DNA of 64,000 nt from contig NC_065551.1 in the NCBI RefSeq assembly GCF_022605725.1, positions 3,410,001 through 3,474,000 of the forward strand. The letters run 5' to 3'. The DNA comes from Anthonomus grandis grandis (taxonomy: Eukaryota; Arthropoda; Insecta; Coleoptera; Curculionidae). This document shows, piece after piece, positions 11,110 to 22,900 of this stretch; positions within the stretch are counted from its first letter, which is position 1, and the number at the start of each line of letters is the position of its first letter. Below the pieces are notes generated by a model that saw only the letters and a program-made list of their open reading frames with translations, was not told the origin of the DNA and did not search any database. Position numbers and translations under genes: made by a program.

Positions 11110-14100
11110 CTAATCGGAATCGGAATCAACGAGTAGCTCTTCTTTTGGGATCTTTTTCAAATCTTTAACATGCCAAGCACCCTTAAACTTGCGCTTTTCG
11201 TCAATCAGTTCATAGACTACCGGAGATAACTTCTTCTTTATTGTAAAGGGGCCCAAAAATTTTGGTGCGAGTTTGGCGGTAAAGTTTTTACTAGCATCAG
11301 AAAGATCGTAATTTTTGCGATAAACTCGCTCACCGATCTCAAAACTAATTGGTCTTCGTCGAAGATTATAACGATTCTTTGATCTTTGATGCGCCGCTTT
11401 CAGTCTTTCCTCAACGTCCCTATATACTTTACTTAATTCACGTGAACGTGCCATAAAGTCGCCAACCGTGATACTGGGAACATCCCTATTATTGTGTTGG
11501 TCGCCCGAGGGCATATATTCTCTGGAAAAATTCATAAAATAGGGAGTGAGCCCGGTGGCTTCATGCACCGAAGATCTTATGGCAGAACCAACCTTAGGTA
11601 GAAGTCGATCCCAATTCTTATGATTATCCTCAATATAACAACTTAACATGGTTTTAAGGACTTGATTCACACGCTCCACGGGGTTGGCCTGGGGATGATA
11701 AGCCGGAGTATATCGGATATTGACCTTATACTGCTCACACAGTTTGGAAAAAAGTTCACCTCGAAATTGAGCACCATTATCGCAAATAAGAAATTGGGGA
11801 ACACCAAAAATGAGAAAAACTTGTTCCTCTATAAGACGACAAATCATAGGGGCCTTAGCTGAGCAAAGAGGGAAGAACAAAGGAAATTTAGTGAAGGTAT
11901 CCAAGACGACCAATACGTATTTGTAACCCTGAGTAGAACGAGGCAAGGGCCCAAAAAGATCGACGCTAATCGTGTTCCATGGCTTCAAAACTTGAGTTTG
12001 TTGTCCCATTAATCCGTGTCGCTCCCGGAGGGGCTTTTGCGAAATACATTTGGCGCAATGCCTAACATATCGGAGGACATCAGCTCTCATTTTTGGCCAA
12101 TAATAACGACGCTTCAATCGTTCGTATGTCTTCATGACACCACCATGACCAGCCAAGGGATGATCATGATTTTCTTCCAAAATCATACGTCTTCGATCCT
12201 TGGGTACTACTTCCTTCCAGAAATCTTCATCATCTCGAAGAGACGGGTAAGAACATTTCACATACTTGTAAAGTAAATTTCCTTCAATTCGCCATTGGGG
12301 ATAATTAATAGGATTCTCTACGACCTGATTGAAAACTCTTCGATACCACTTATCTGCAACTTCTGGTTCCTGGTATACACTCAATTTAGCAATCTCTGGC
12401 ACAGCTCTACTGAGAACATCCGGCACAACATGATCTTGGCCCTTTCTATGAATAACCTCAAAATCGAATTGTTGCAACCGCAAAACCCATCTGGCAAGCC
12501 GTCCTGTTGGTTCCTTCAGACTATGAATCCATTTCAGACTATGATGATCTGTTATCACTTTAAAGGAGTATCCCTCTAAGTAGGGTCGTAATTTCTCGCA
12601 AGCATAAATAATGGCCAACAGTTCTCTCTCTGTGGTGGAAAAATTCCTCTCTGCTTTAGACAGAGATCGAGATATGTAACAGATAACATGTTCACCATCA
12701 TCAAACTCTTGAGATAATACAGCACCGATCCCATACGCTGAGGCATCAGTCTGAACCAAAAAGGGTTTCGAGAAATCAGGACAAGTAAGTACAGGAGCGG
12801 AAACTAACGAATTTTTGATGTTCCGAAACGAATTTTGACATTCTGGGGTCCAGTTCCACTTTTTGTGTTTACAAAGAAGAGCGGTAAGGGGAGAAATAAC
12901 AGTTGAGAACTGAGGAATAAAACGCCTGTACCAGGACGCCATACCGATGACACGTCGGACTTCTGTGGTGTTCTTTGGAGTCGGAATGTTCAATACGGCT
13001 GTCACCTTATCCGGGTCGACATGAAGTCCATCTTTATCGACAACATATCCTAAATACTTAAGTTCGGATCGACAGAATTTACACTTATCCTGAGAGAGTG
13101 TTATACCGGCTCTATGAAATCTCTGGAAAATCTCTTCCAAAACCTCTAAATGTTGCTGAAAAGTCTCAGAAATACAGATTACGTCATCTAAATAAACAAA
13201 GACATGTGGCTCCAAATCAGCTCCCAATAAGGTATCTACCAATCGCTGCCAAGTTGCAGGGGCATTCGTCAACCCAAATGGCATTCTCTTAAATCGATAA
13301 AGTCCCCGACCAGGGACAGAAAAACTAGTTTTATCACGTGAATGTTCATCAACCTCGATTTGCCAATATGCAGAGTTAACATCTAACGAAGTAAGATACT
13401 TTGCATTTCTTAATTTGTCCAAAATACTATCAATAAAAGGGATCGGATAAGCATCCTTAGCCGTAACAGAATTTAGTTTTCGATAGTCCACGCAAAATCT
13501 CCATTTACCATTACCTTTCGGTACTACTAAGGCAGGGAAAGACCAGGCAGATTGTGATGGCTCGATAATATCGAGTTGCAGCATGTTATCAACCTCCTCA
13601 TCGATAATCTTTAGAGTGGCGGGTGAGTATCTATAAGGGCGCAAACGAATGGGTTGGGCATTACCAGTATTAATCTGATGCTTCACTAAATCTGTTCGAC
13701 CAAGCTTACCACCCATTAAAGAAAAGTATTTTGAAGTCAATTTATCCAAGGCGGATCGCTGTTCGGGGGTTAAAGTTTCCTGAGGAATAATGGCTTCAGT
13801 GATACAGATGTCCTGAGACGGCACACCAAAATACCAACAACCATTTTGCAAATCAGGAACGACACCAACAGTTTTCCAAAAATCGGTACCCAATATCAAT
13901 GGACAACTCAATTTCTCCACTACCAAAACACTGCAAACCGCTACCTTATCATACAAAACAATAGGTAAGTTAATTGCGCCAATCACTTTACTAGAACTAT
14001 GATTTCCAAAATTGCACTGAGAAAAAGGTGATGATAACAATTGTATGTCTGAACGTTGTAATATATTCCATATGCTTAAACCAATAGCAGTAACATTTGC

Positions 14101-14130
14101 TCCAGAATCCAATAAGCCAATAAATTTCAT
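11110..14130 (-). CDS. pol: Ty3/gypsy Pol polyprotein, open frame of 1006 residues
   Basis: This polyprotein copies and integrates an LTR retrotransposon. Domains in order are: aspartic protease (LLDSGANVTAIG, about 6-17); reverse transcriptase (about 150-400, with the catalytic YLDD box); RNase H (TDASAYGIGAVLSQ, then TTERELLAI and ITDHHSLKW); an HHCC zinc finger (about 650-690, CAKCISQKP); integrase with ISVDLFGPLP, LICDNGAQF and a third acidic residue in HPQANPVERVN; and a C-terminal region with FLGPFTIKK. The frame is unbroken, so the copy is fairly young. Its gag start and 5' LTR are missing. The true N terminus is probably made with gag, because the protease begins at the very start of the frame. 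Confidence 0.93.
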   Translation of the reverse strand: MKFIGLLDSGANVTAIGLSIWNILQRSDIQLLSSPFSQCNFGNHSSSKVIGAINLPIVLYDKVAVCSVLVVEKLSCPLILGTDFWKTVGVVPDLQNGCWYFGVPSQDICITEAIIPQETLTPEQRSALDKLTSKYFSLMGGKLGRTDLVKHQINTGNAQPIRLRPYRYSPATLKIIDEEVDNMLQLDIIEPSQSAWSFPALVVPKGNGKWRFCVDYRKLNSVTAKDAYPIPFIDSILDKLRNAKYLTSLDVNSAYWQIEVDEHSRDKTSFSVPGRGLYRFKRMPFGLTNAPATWQRLVDTLLGADLEPHVFVYLDDVICISETFQQHLEVLEEIFQRFHRAGITLSQDKCKFCRSELKYLGYVVDKDGLHVDPDKVTAVLNIPTPKNTTEVRRVIGMASWYRRFIPQFSTVISPLTALLCKHKKWNWTPECQNSFRNIKNSLVSAPVLTCPDFSKPFLVQTDASAYGIGAVLSQEFDDGEHVICYISRSLSKAERNFSTTERELLAIIYACEKLRPYLEGYSFKVITDHHSLKWIHSLKEPTGRLARWVLRLQQFDFEVIHRKGQDHVVPDVLSRAVPEIAKLSVYQEPEVADKWYRRVFNQVVENPINYPQWRIEGNLLYKYVKCSYPSLRDDEDFWKEVVPKDRRRMILEENHDHPLAGHGGVMKTYERLKRRYYWPKMRADVLRYVRHCAKCISQKPLRERHGLMGQQTQVLKPWNTISVDLFGPLPRSTQGYKYVLVVLDTFTKFPLFFPLCSAKAPMICRLIEEQVFLIFGVPQFLICDNGAQFRGELFSKLCEQYKVNIRYTPAYHPQANPVERVNQVLKTMLSCYIEDNHKNWDRLLPKVGSAIRSSVHEATGLTPYFMNFSREYMPSGDQHNNRDVPSITVGDFMARSRELSKVYRDVEERLKAAHQRSKNRYNLRRRPISFEIGERVYRKNYDLSDASKNFTAKLAPKFLGPFTIKKKLSPVVYELIDEKRKFKGAWHVKDLKKIPKEELLVDSDSD

Positions 14131-14255
14131 ACCAAATATCGAGACTTCGAGATGAGGACGATCATCACCCTTGCACTGTGCGAAGGCGTAATCTAGAATA
14201 GGGTAGCTGGGGTTACTAGTCGAGACCTTAGGAATCGAACTGATCTCTCGACTAA

Positions 14256-14700
14256 CTAACAGTTCGCCCTTGGGTTTCCCGACCTACTACAATTTGGACA
14301 TGAACGGGTAGTCACATTTTCCCGACCGCAACGGAAACAGTGTCGACGAAAGGGTTGTGGACAAGTACTACTCAAATGGCCAGTACTACGACAATTCCAA
14401 CAAACCACCGGACCACGAGAATTCTGAAGGTGCGGTGAAGAATTCATTGTATGTACACGAGGGTTTCTTGGTCGCTGATACATCAACTCAGGCTCGGCGA
14501 CATTATTAGGGTTTACTGGAGGAGGTTGCATGCGTTGAGTTCGCAATTGGATGTTCTCAATCTCTTGTGCTGCAAGTTCCAGCTCTGTGATGTTGGTGAA
14601 ATTGTGAAGTGCAAGTTGATTTTGCAATGAGGGGAGCAAATTTCGGCGTATAATGCGAAGTTGCATTTCATTTTTTTCCCTATTATTCACTTTTACTATT
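14256..14700 (-). pseudogene. gag: Ty3/gypsy Gag C-terminal half, 5'-truncated
   Basis: The frame encodes a short helical segment followed by two CCHC-type zinc knuckles, CWNCRSTGHLSSTC and CFRCGRENVTTRSC, near its C terminus. These knuckles bind the retrotransposon RNA. The second has Ser where the usual His stands. The upstream half of Gag and the 5' LTR are missing: after about 14700 the sequence turns into the splicing-factor fragment. It lies 125 bp upstream of the pol frame in the transcribed direction. Confidence 0.75.
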
Positions 14701-14797
14701 GATTGGTGTTCCCTTCGTTTTCCATTGTTCCTTCAGGTTGCTGACCAGACCTCTATTCAGAGGATTCTTAATTTCCTAAATTATATTTTTCAAACAG

Positions 14798-15016
14798 GCA
14801 TAATTGTTTTGGTATAAGGAACTTGCATTAAACAGATCTCACCAAGAATGTCCCGCTATCGTGAATGGGACCTTTCTTGTAAGGTTTATGTAGGTAATTT
14901 GGGTTCTTCAGCAAGCAAACATGAAATAGAGAACGCGTTCAGCAAATATGGTCCTCTGAGGAATGTTTGGGTTGCCCGAAACCCGCCTGGGTTTGCATTT
15001 GTTGAGTATGAAGACT
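14798..15016 (+). pseudogene. Captured first coding exon of an SRSF3/SRSF7-like splicing factor
   Basis: After a good splice acceptor (TTTTTCAAACAG, ending 14797) comes a short leader and ATG at 14848. The frame encodes the start of an [22 protein letters not shown] (RNP2), then [22 protein letters not shown] (RNP1, to about residue 56). Insect Rbp1/x16 and vertebrate SRSF3/7 are nearly identical here. The reading is cut after EYED by the repeat at 15002-15302 and ends in unrelated codons and a stop. The acceptor shows that genomic DNA was captured, not spliced mRNA. The rest of the RRM and the RS domain are absent. Confidence 0.8.
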
Positions 15017-15302
15017 TTAATAAACACCCTATTTAAATTAAATTAAGGTGTTTTACTACTGAGTGAGTGAGTGTGACTGAGGCAACTGACCATACAGAGA
15101 ACCCACGAAGCCGGCCTGATAGGTTCTTTTTTTTTTTGTTCCATCTTTTAAATTTAACAGGGTTTCTGGAACCTATCAGATCTAGGGAGTTGTTCTTGTT
15201 GTTTAGAACTCTTAAACCAAGACTGTCGAACAAACTCAACTCCCTAGAAATAGCCCCTGTAAACCGGATAGTCTTGCCGGGATAATATTTATAACATAAC
15301 AA
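15002..15302 (-). repeat. 300 bp hairpin-rich repeat, copy B (inverted)
   Basis: This is the inverted partner of 8981-9280. The outer ends of both copies read TTGTTATG, so the pair looks like long terminal inverted repeats around 6.3 kb. Its inner 14 bp are the end of the SRSF exon (codons for VEYED). The internal hairpins are the same as in copy A. Confidence 0.85.
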
Positions 15303-15308
15303 GAGTTA

Positions 15309-15980
15309 ATATTCGACATATTGAGATCTACCAATCAAGTAGGAATTAAATAAATTAAATAATCTCCCTGAAAAACCATACTGAGTTAATTTATGCAGCA
15401 AAATATAGTGATCTATCCAATCAAAGGCTTTTTGGAAGTCCGTATAAATAACATCGTACCGTACAGTATGGGGTTTCAAATATGGGCAAAATATTAGAGA
15501 AAGCGCCCTGGCTAGGGATAAATGTTTGTTGGAGAGCAGTGAAAAGAAAAGAGATATCGAATCGGGATGTAAGAGTGATGCTGCACCAGGAAGCTGTACG
15601 AAATCAGAACCAGGACCGTCATCTTCCCAAGTTTGTGATCTTTTTCTGTTGTGCAAACTTGGGAAGATGACGGTCCTGGTTCTGATTTCGTACAGCTTCC
15701 TGGTGCAGCATCACTCTTACATCCCGATTCGATATCTCTTTTCTTTTCACTGCTCTCCAACAAACATTTATCCCTAGCCAGGGCGCTTTCTCTAATATTT
15801 TGCCCATATTTGAAACCCCATACTGTACGGTACGATGTTATTTATACGGACTTCCAAAAAGCCTTTGATTGGATAGATCACTATATTTTGCTGCATAAAT
15901 TAACTCAGTATGGTTTTTCAGGGAGATTATTTAATTTATTTAATTCCTACTTGATTGGTAGATCTCAATATGTCGAATAT
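15309..15980. repeat. Fold-back: two 327 bp arms around an 18 bp spacer
   Basis: The arms at 15309-15635 and 15654-15980 are reverse complements over their whole length with no difference that I noticed. The 18 bp spacer is at 15636-15653. The outer 147 bp of each arm encode LINE reverse transcriptase (DVIYTDFQKAFDWIDH...). The inner 180 bp encode an open but unrecognised frame (TWEDDGPGSDFVQLPGAASL...). The duplicated unit therefore spans an insertion junction. Confidence 0.9.
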
Positions 15981-16135
15981 GAGGGCTTTAAATCGAAACT
16001 TTTTAACGTAGCGTCGGGTGTGCCACAGGGCTCGAACCTGGGTCCGCTCCTGTTTAGTTTTTTTATAAATGACTTGATCGAGTCACTTACTTGTCATAGG
16101 CTGGCTTTTGCCGATGATTTGAAGCTATATTTCGC
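15834..16135 (+). pseudogene. LINE ORF2, central reverse-transcriptase part
   Basis: This continues the frame that stops at 8980. It has DVIYTDFQKAFDWIDHYILL, the motif GVPQGSNLGPLLF, and the catalytic box as FADD in LAFADDLKLYF. The usual Asp of INDL is kept. The frame ends in a short CTAG-rich stretch at about 16136. The C-terminal region of the protein is absent. Confidence 0.75.
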
Positions 16136-16960
16136 TCTAGCTAGAGTCTAAGCTAGACTCGCTCCATCCTATATGTCCAATCAAAAAGATTGGAGGGAAG
16201 AGTGATATCTTCTATGCTTGCTCCATGCATCGCGCTGGAGTCGATCTACCGCAGCCAGCTCGTTTTCTGCCTCGTTTCTCTGTGTGTGCGGCTACACATA
16301 AAGCTGGTAACGGAGAAGGTGGCGGTGGTGGAGGTTTCGGAAACTGGTTACACATGTCGCTGGTTTGGACGACTATTTTAATTGTACTTCTGCAAAACTT
16401 AATACGAAATAACCTAATACGCGCAAAAATATCAAACAAATTTAAACGCTTCGCTACCAGCTAGCAAGTATGCGTCCTTCCGCCATGCGCTCTGCCGTAT
16501 GTGTGGCCATATATATTTAATTTAACGCAATTGAACGCTCCGCTATCCTCTTCAATCCGATGTTCGCCTTATGTGTGGCGCACACTTACTCGCTGTTTCG
16601 CACTTATTTTTACAACTAATAATAAATATCAATTACATTTGCCAGGCGGGCGTTGCGCATTGCGCTACTGTGCAAATGCTAGTCCGAGAATAGCAGTGTA
16701 GAGGTAGCGATATCGCCATACAGAATTTGGCCCACCCAGCACAGGCAAGTTATCTCTCCTCCTTTCAGTCTTCTTGCATATTGCCATTGTTTACAATCAC
16801 ATTGTTGTGACATGTGATTTTGACAATTTTGACAGTGACAGTTCATTCATTTAATTTGAGGAGAATCTTCAAAAATAAAAATAATCTGTAATAATCCCGA
16901 AAATCCCGCAGAGTTTTAATCGTTTTTCAGTGAAAAATCTAAGAAAATAATATTTTCAGC
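16136..16960 (+). promoter_or_regulatory. Upstream region of CCT4
   Basis: This is 0.8 kb without a recognised gene. It contains two related GC-richer blocks (CGCTTCGCTACC... and CGCTCCGCTATCC..., each followed by a TATGTGTGGC motif) near 16450-16580. No TATA box is evident close to the CCT4 start. A TATTTTCAG stretch directly before ATG could be an acceptor of a non-coding first exon, so the transcription start is unresolved. Confidence 0.35.
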
Positions 16961-19900
16961 ATGACAGCACCAAGAGCTGCCGGTGATTCGAACAGAAACA
17001 GAAATTTGGCGTATAAAGACAAAAGTAAACCCGCAGATGTCCGTTCCAGTAATATAAATGCCGCAAAAGCCGTTTGCGATGCTATTAGAACTAGTTTGGG
17101 GCCCAGGGGTATGGATAAGATGATCCAGGCCTCTAACGGCGAGGTCTGTACCATTTTTCTTTACTGTTTATTTTTGTGGTATATTAAAAACAATTTTTCA
17201 TTGGGCCTTACAAGAAGTTTTGTTGTGGGTGTAAAATTCTTTTCTGAGACTTTATTACTTCAACCTTGTTTCTAAAATAAAACATGTAGAATGAGGAAGA
17301 CTGAAACTTTAAAATGAATTTTTACCTTTAAAATATTTAGTTACCCATTTAATTTCTTTACTGGTTTAGGATGACAACAAGCTATAAAAGACTATTTTAA
17401 AAGTAAAAGTAGTCTGCAATTTATGATAATTTATTTATGCAATAAAAATGTAGAATTTAGACTTTTTGGATTACACAAATAAAAGCTAATAATTCAAATT
17501 AAATCAGTTATTACTGGCCAAGCACATTAAAGTAATCATAAGATTTTTAGTAAAAACTAAAATCTTATTACTACTACTAACCATCCTAATATATTGCTTA
17601 TACCATATCTGTAAAAGAAACACTTAAAATGCAAAGCTAATGAACAATATGACATAAATGTATAAACATTTTACTTCACACACAGGCAAATACCTGTTCA
17701 CAAAATATAAAATTTGGCAATATGGGCAGCTATAGCCAAGCTTTCTCAATTTGTTGGAATCAGATGTGTTAGTGTTCAAAAAATGAATTACTGTATAAAA
17801 TGGATGTTGGATACTGTAGAATTGCAGCAATTATATAAAGAAATTATTAAATATACCTACATATTCAATTTTCGCACTTCATCAGGCAATGCATTGTAGA
17901 TTTCAATTCACATGAAATAAGGACTGTCTTCAAAAAATTTGGTCTTATGCCTGGGTACTGAGAAGTTTTCCTTTTAATTAATTTCCTTTTTTTAAATTTT
18001 TTATTTTTATGTTAGGCAACATATTTTATACAAATAAGGAGAGATGCTCATTATCCCCATAGTCAGAAATACCTTAGATGTGGTTCTTACTATTTTTTTT
18101 TGAATAAGAAATATGCACTGCATAGTATCTGTTTGAGAGTCCTAGAAAATTATTCCATCGCTGATATGGGAATGCACCTAAGCATAATATAATTGTAAAA
18201 GAGACTTCTCACCCACAATGCCTCTAATATTATGAATTGCAAAATTGTCCACAGAAATCTTCTTGTATATTCTAGTTCTCTAGCTTCCACAGTTTAAATT
18301 CCTGTTTGTTGTAAGCCCTAGAAAACCAGTTTCATCAGTCTGTTGAACTTATTTACTTTAAGAACCTTTTTTCTTTTGTCTCTATTTTAAAACTGGATAA
18401 ACTTAGTATTGCCAGAAACAAACAACTTTTCATTACACCATTTCTGCATTGCAGCTGCAATGGATTTTCCAAGGTTTAGGGCTGTTTTCTCATCTCTATG
18501 TGACACGAAACATGTATTGTCATCAGTAAACTGTGATAAAATTAAACAGGATACTATTTAGATCATTACAAAATTAAATGAAAAGAACCAGAGACAGGAG
18601 AGAACCTTGGGGAGCCCTTGTTGGAGGGTTGTGAAACTTGATCTGTAGGTGTAGTTTATAATCCTGACAGCAGTCAATTTGAAAAAAAAAAGATAGAAAG
18701 TATTAAAAAATTATACTAGCTAAAGACCTTTAGCAGGCAAAAAATAGGCAAGAGCCAGAAAGGCTAGCCAAATTAAAAGAAAGTACCATTTAGTATAATA
18801 CTGTCCTTTCTTCCCCTACTCTCAACAGATTGTGGCGATCACTCAAAAATTACCCAACCTAACCAATCTCCTTGGCACAAAGTTCCACTGATTTAAATCG
18901 AAACAAAATATGGTTTATTGTCACAAAAATAAAATATTCATGGACTAAGGTAAACTTTTACAAATTTACCAAACTATTTTTAAATTAAATAAAAAATAAA
19001 TCAAAGTAATAAAAAAAATTACATAAAACAAATGTATATGGTATAATAATATTTGCCAAATAAGTACACAACAAATTACAAACTGGAACAAACATACAAA
19101 GTACGAAGGACATCTAAGAGAAGTCTGTGATCCATCTTGAGATTAAAAAAACTAAAAAATACACTGCAAATGTGTACTTTCCAGTATCTATGGCTTCTAT
19201 TGTTTAAAAAAATCATGTTGAGTTTTGGTAAAATAGATTACATTAAAGTGATTTAAGAGCCTATCATAAAAAGCAATCTGCCACATGTTTACAATTGTTT
19301 ATATATCAGAGGTACTTCCTATTTTATGTAAAGGTATTAAGCTATTTTTTTAAATTTCTGGACACATTCCTTCTTGGAAGGATCAGTTTATCTGAATGTA
19401 TATGGTAAGACTAATTGTATGTGAAATTTTCCTCAAATTATTACAGAGGATTTCATTGAGGCCCACAAATTGTTGCTACCTGTTTTTTTAATGGTATTAA
19501 AAACCTCAATCAAATCCACTGATTCAACTGGAAATTTTAAATTAACTGCAGTTTTTATTGTGGTCTCTATACATTGTTGGAAGGTTACTAAAATGGGTAT
19601 TAAATAGTTTACATAGCTTACTACCATTAGAGCTTACTTGACCATTGTTATCAATTTCTTTTGTGGATCTTTTCTTTTGCTATTTCTTTTTTTAGAATAT
19701 TCTGTATTATTTTTTATTTTTACCACTTCACAATTTAAATCTTTCTTTAGCCAGTGTAAAGATTTAGGTTCATTTGAGAAATTGAATATATTTTGGTCCA
19801 ACCATTTTTTTGTTTAACTTTATTATTTATGTTTTTTTTTCTGAAAAAGCTAATTTAAAGTAGTGCTTAAATGTACCAAAAAAGCATAAAAGCTCTATTT

Positions 19901-22900
19901 TCATATATTTGATACAATAATTGTGTTTCCAGTGGTTTTTGTAACTTATCATAGTCAGCCATTTCACCACCAATTAATGGGTAATGGTTTCCATCTACTG
20001 CATATTGTTTCTTGGCCATTCTTTAATTAATTTCCTGTAGTTGTCAGATAGACACAGGTGTGTCTGAGGACTTTTGCCAATTTGTCTCCTCTATCATTAA
20101 CTCTAATTGAATCCTTGATTAAGGCACAGGGTATTTTCAATATTCTATTCACTGTTCTATGAAAGATAGCATAGCTTTAGGAAGTTGCATTCAACCAGCT
20201 TGTCAGTTATGGATTTGTGGAAGAAGGTACTTCAGGGCTTTGGGGGTGATTTACACTATCACACCATATTTTATGATTTATTGAGAGCCTTTGAATGAGC
20301 ATGATATTCTTCAAAAATTAAATTACTATAATTTTGACTCCAGTAGTCATCAATTATTTTAGTCCTGTCTGACTGATAGAAGTAGAAGTCAGTTTGGGTG
20401 GTCTGAGGAGTGTGAATTACAGAAAGCATTGAACCATGGAGTTTCACAAAGCTCTGTTCTAGGGCCTATTTTATTTTTTATTTGTCATGCAGGCTCTGTA
20501 TTTGATCTCTGCAGCATGACTTCTTTAATTGCTCATGCTGATGAACTACCTTTACAAAGTCATTTATGTGCAATATAAGCAAAGTAGGGCCCAAGACTCC
20601 CCTGTGGGAAACACCATACACTGTTTCTTTGGTAGAGGAGAATTTTCCATTGAACTTGGGTCACTTCTTGGCTATCCCTTAAGTAATCCCCAAACCATTT
20701 GAGGATAGGCTGGTTCATCTTGGATATCAATGGTTTCAGAAGCATGTTTGAATGCCAAAAAGACAACCCCTATTAGTTTTCTATCATCCAATGCTTTTTT
20801 CTAATTGAAAAGAACTGTTTGTAAAGTACTTTCACTGATTTTTTTTTTCTGAAACCCAGCCTGGTATACACTAAGTATATATTTTCCTCTATATAGTTTA
20901 CAATTTGTTCATTCACACACATCTCGAGTAGATTTTCATAGGATGAGACCATTTTTATAGGTCGAAATTCCACATTTGTTTGTCCCACTAATTTTCTCAA
21001 TTGGGACAACAGTGGTTAGTTTCCACATGTGCCAGACTCCTGGCTTTGGTTAATTACATTCAGCATTTTGTCTCCAATTACTTCAAATGATAATTCTTAC
21101 GCTAATGCCATTGGTGTTGCTTTCTTTATTTTTCATAAGACTTATAAGTTTTCTTAATTTAGATAATTCTAACTTGCAAAATTGGTCCAGCTCATGTTCA
21201 CACATTATATTTTGTATAACATCTTCATTACTTTTATTTCTGGGTATATATTCTGCTATTTGTTTAATACTATCCAGAAAGAAATTGATAAAACTCTCAC
21301 AGAGATCCTTTTCTTTAACAATCACATTATTAAATATTATTTCCTTTTTCTTTTCAACATATCCGATATGGCTAATTAGTTTTTTTAATGATTTCCACAT
21401 TAGAGTTATTTTTTACTTCATCAATTTTACAATTGTAGTAACTTACTTTAGCTGATCTAATGAATGATACTACTTTATTTCATTGCCTTGAGTAGTTGTT
21501 CCAATCTTCCTCGGTTTCGGCATTAGGAATGTGGCTTCCAGTTTCAGGTTTTCTAAGCAATCTTCTAATTTTTCTATAAATATCATCACTTGTGCTTGGG
21601 AAATGATATAAACAATATATATAATATTTATGTATTTTTATCATAATTTCAATTCCCAAGAACCACATATTGTTGCTAAAATTATAATTGGCTATTTTTT
21701 TATATGCATACCCTTTTTTTATATATATTGCTGTGCCTCCGGTACATGAGTTTGATGAAAGATTGTTGATTGTGTTATACCCATCTATTTTTATTTCATT
21801 TTGAGTAAAGTCCTCTGTGATGTGAGTTTCAGATACACACAAAATCAATGGTTTTACATTTTTTACAAACCATTCCAATGAGTTTTATGAGTATTCAGAC
21901 CTTGTATATTTAGGTATATTATTTGTGCTTTTAATTTATTTTTGGCTTGGATAAATATTATTTGGATAGTTTATTTTTTACTCTATTTGGTTATAGACTC
22001 TTTTATATATGGCACAGTTTTTATCTTAAACATGGTGATCAAAACTTACGTTTGGTATTTTTAGGACTATTTACTTCTACAAATTTAAACTTATTTTTAA
22101 ACGATCTGGAAACACAAGGATTTATAGGAAAGCAAAATATGTGCAATATATTTATTGGGGATATTAACATTAATATTTTGGAGGAAACTGATATGAATGT
22201 AACTAAGTATTTAAGTGTTATGTCGCAAAATGGTTATATGTCGTGCATAAATCAAGCAACAAGAGAAACCCACAATTCTAAAACAGCACTCGATCATATA
22301 TTTTTAAAAATAGATCAGTTTGATTTAAGAAAAAACTCTATCATACCATTAATCTTTAAAACTAATCTAACTGACCATTATCCTATTGGGCTATCTATTA
22401 AAAATGTAACAAAAAATATTGCCCAGTTTAATAGCATGCAACGGAAAGCAAATATAAATTACACAAATTTAGAAAATGATCTGGCTAAAGAAATATGGGA
22501 AGAAGTGTTTACAAACAACAATATAGAAGAGTCATATACCTGTTTTAAAAATAAAATTTTATATTTTCTAAGGAAACACACGTATATTATAACACTAAAT
22601 AGCAAAACAAGAAAACGTAAGCCTTGGGTAACCCAGGGTATTATTAATTCTATAAAACAGAGAGATAGCATGAAAAAATCTTTAAACATGAACCATAATA
22701 TTGCCGATGAAATAAAATATAAAAAATTTAGGAATAATTTAACTAAGGTAATGAAATTGGCAAAAAATAATTATTATAAGCTAAAAATAGATGAATCCAA
22801 AAATGACCACAAAAAAACATGGAAATTTATTAATGAGATTACCAACCATCAAAAAAAAGCGCCTCAAAATAATTTTAAAATAAAAGTAAATAATGACATA

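Noticed and set aside
9033..15285. Short open frames inside the 300 bp repeats
   Set aside because: They have no domain, and they occur only because both repeat copies share the same sequence.
8981..15302. Copies A and B as the two LTRs of the gypsy element
   Set aside because: LTRs must be in the same orientation; these are inverted, and neither is next to a primer-binding site or the polypurine tract.
14798..15302. A functional SRSF gene
   Set aside because: The RRM is cut after EYED, no splice donor follows, and no RS domain exon occurs downstream in the window.
15482..15807. Four overlapping open frames around 15.5-15.8 kb
   Set aside because: They are mirror readings of the two arms of the fold-back, not separate genes.
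21087..21455. A hydrophobic + strand open frame
   Set aside because: It is the antisense reading of the LINE ORF2 linker on the - strand.
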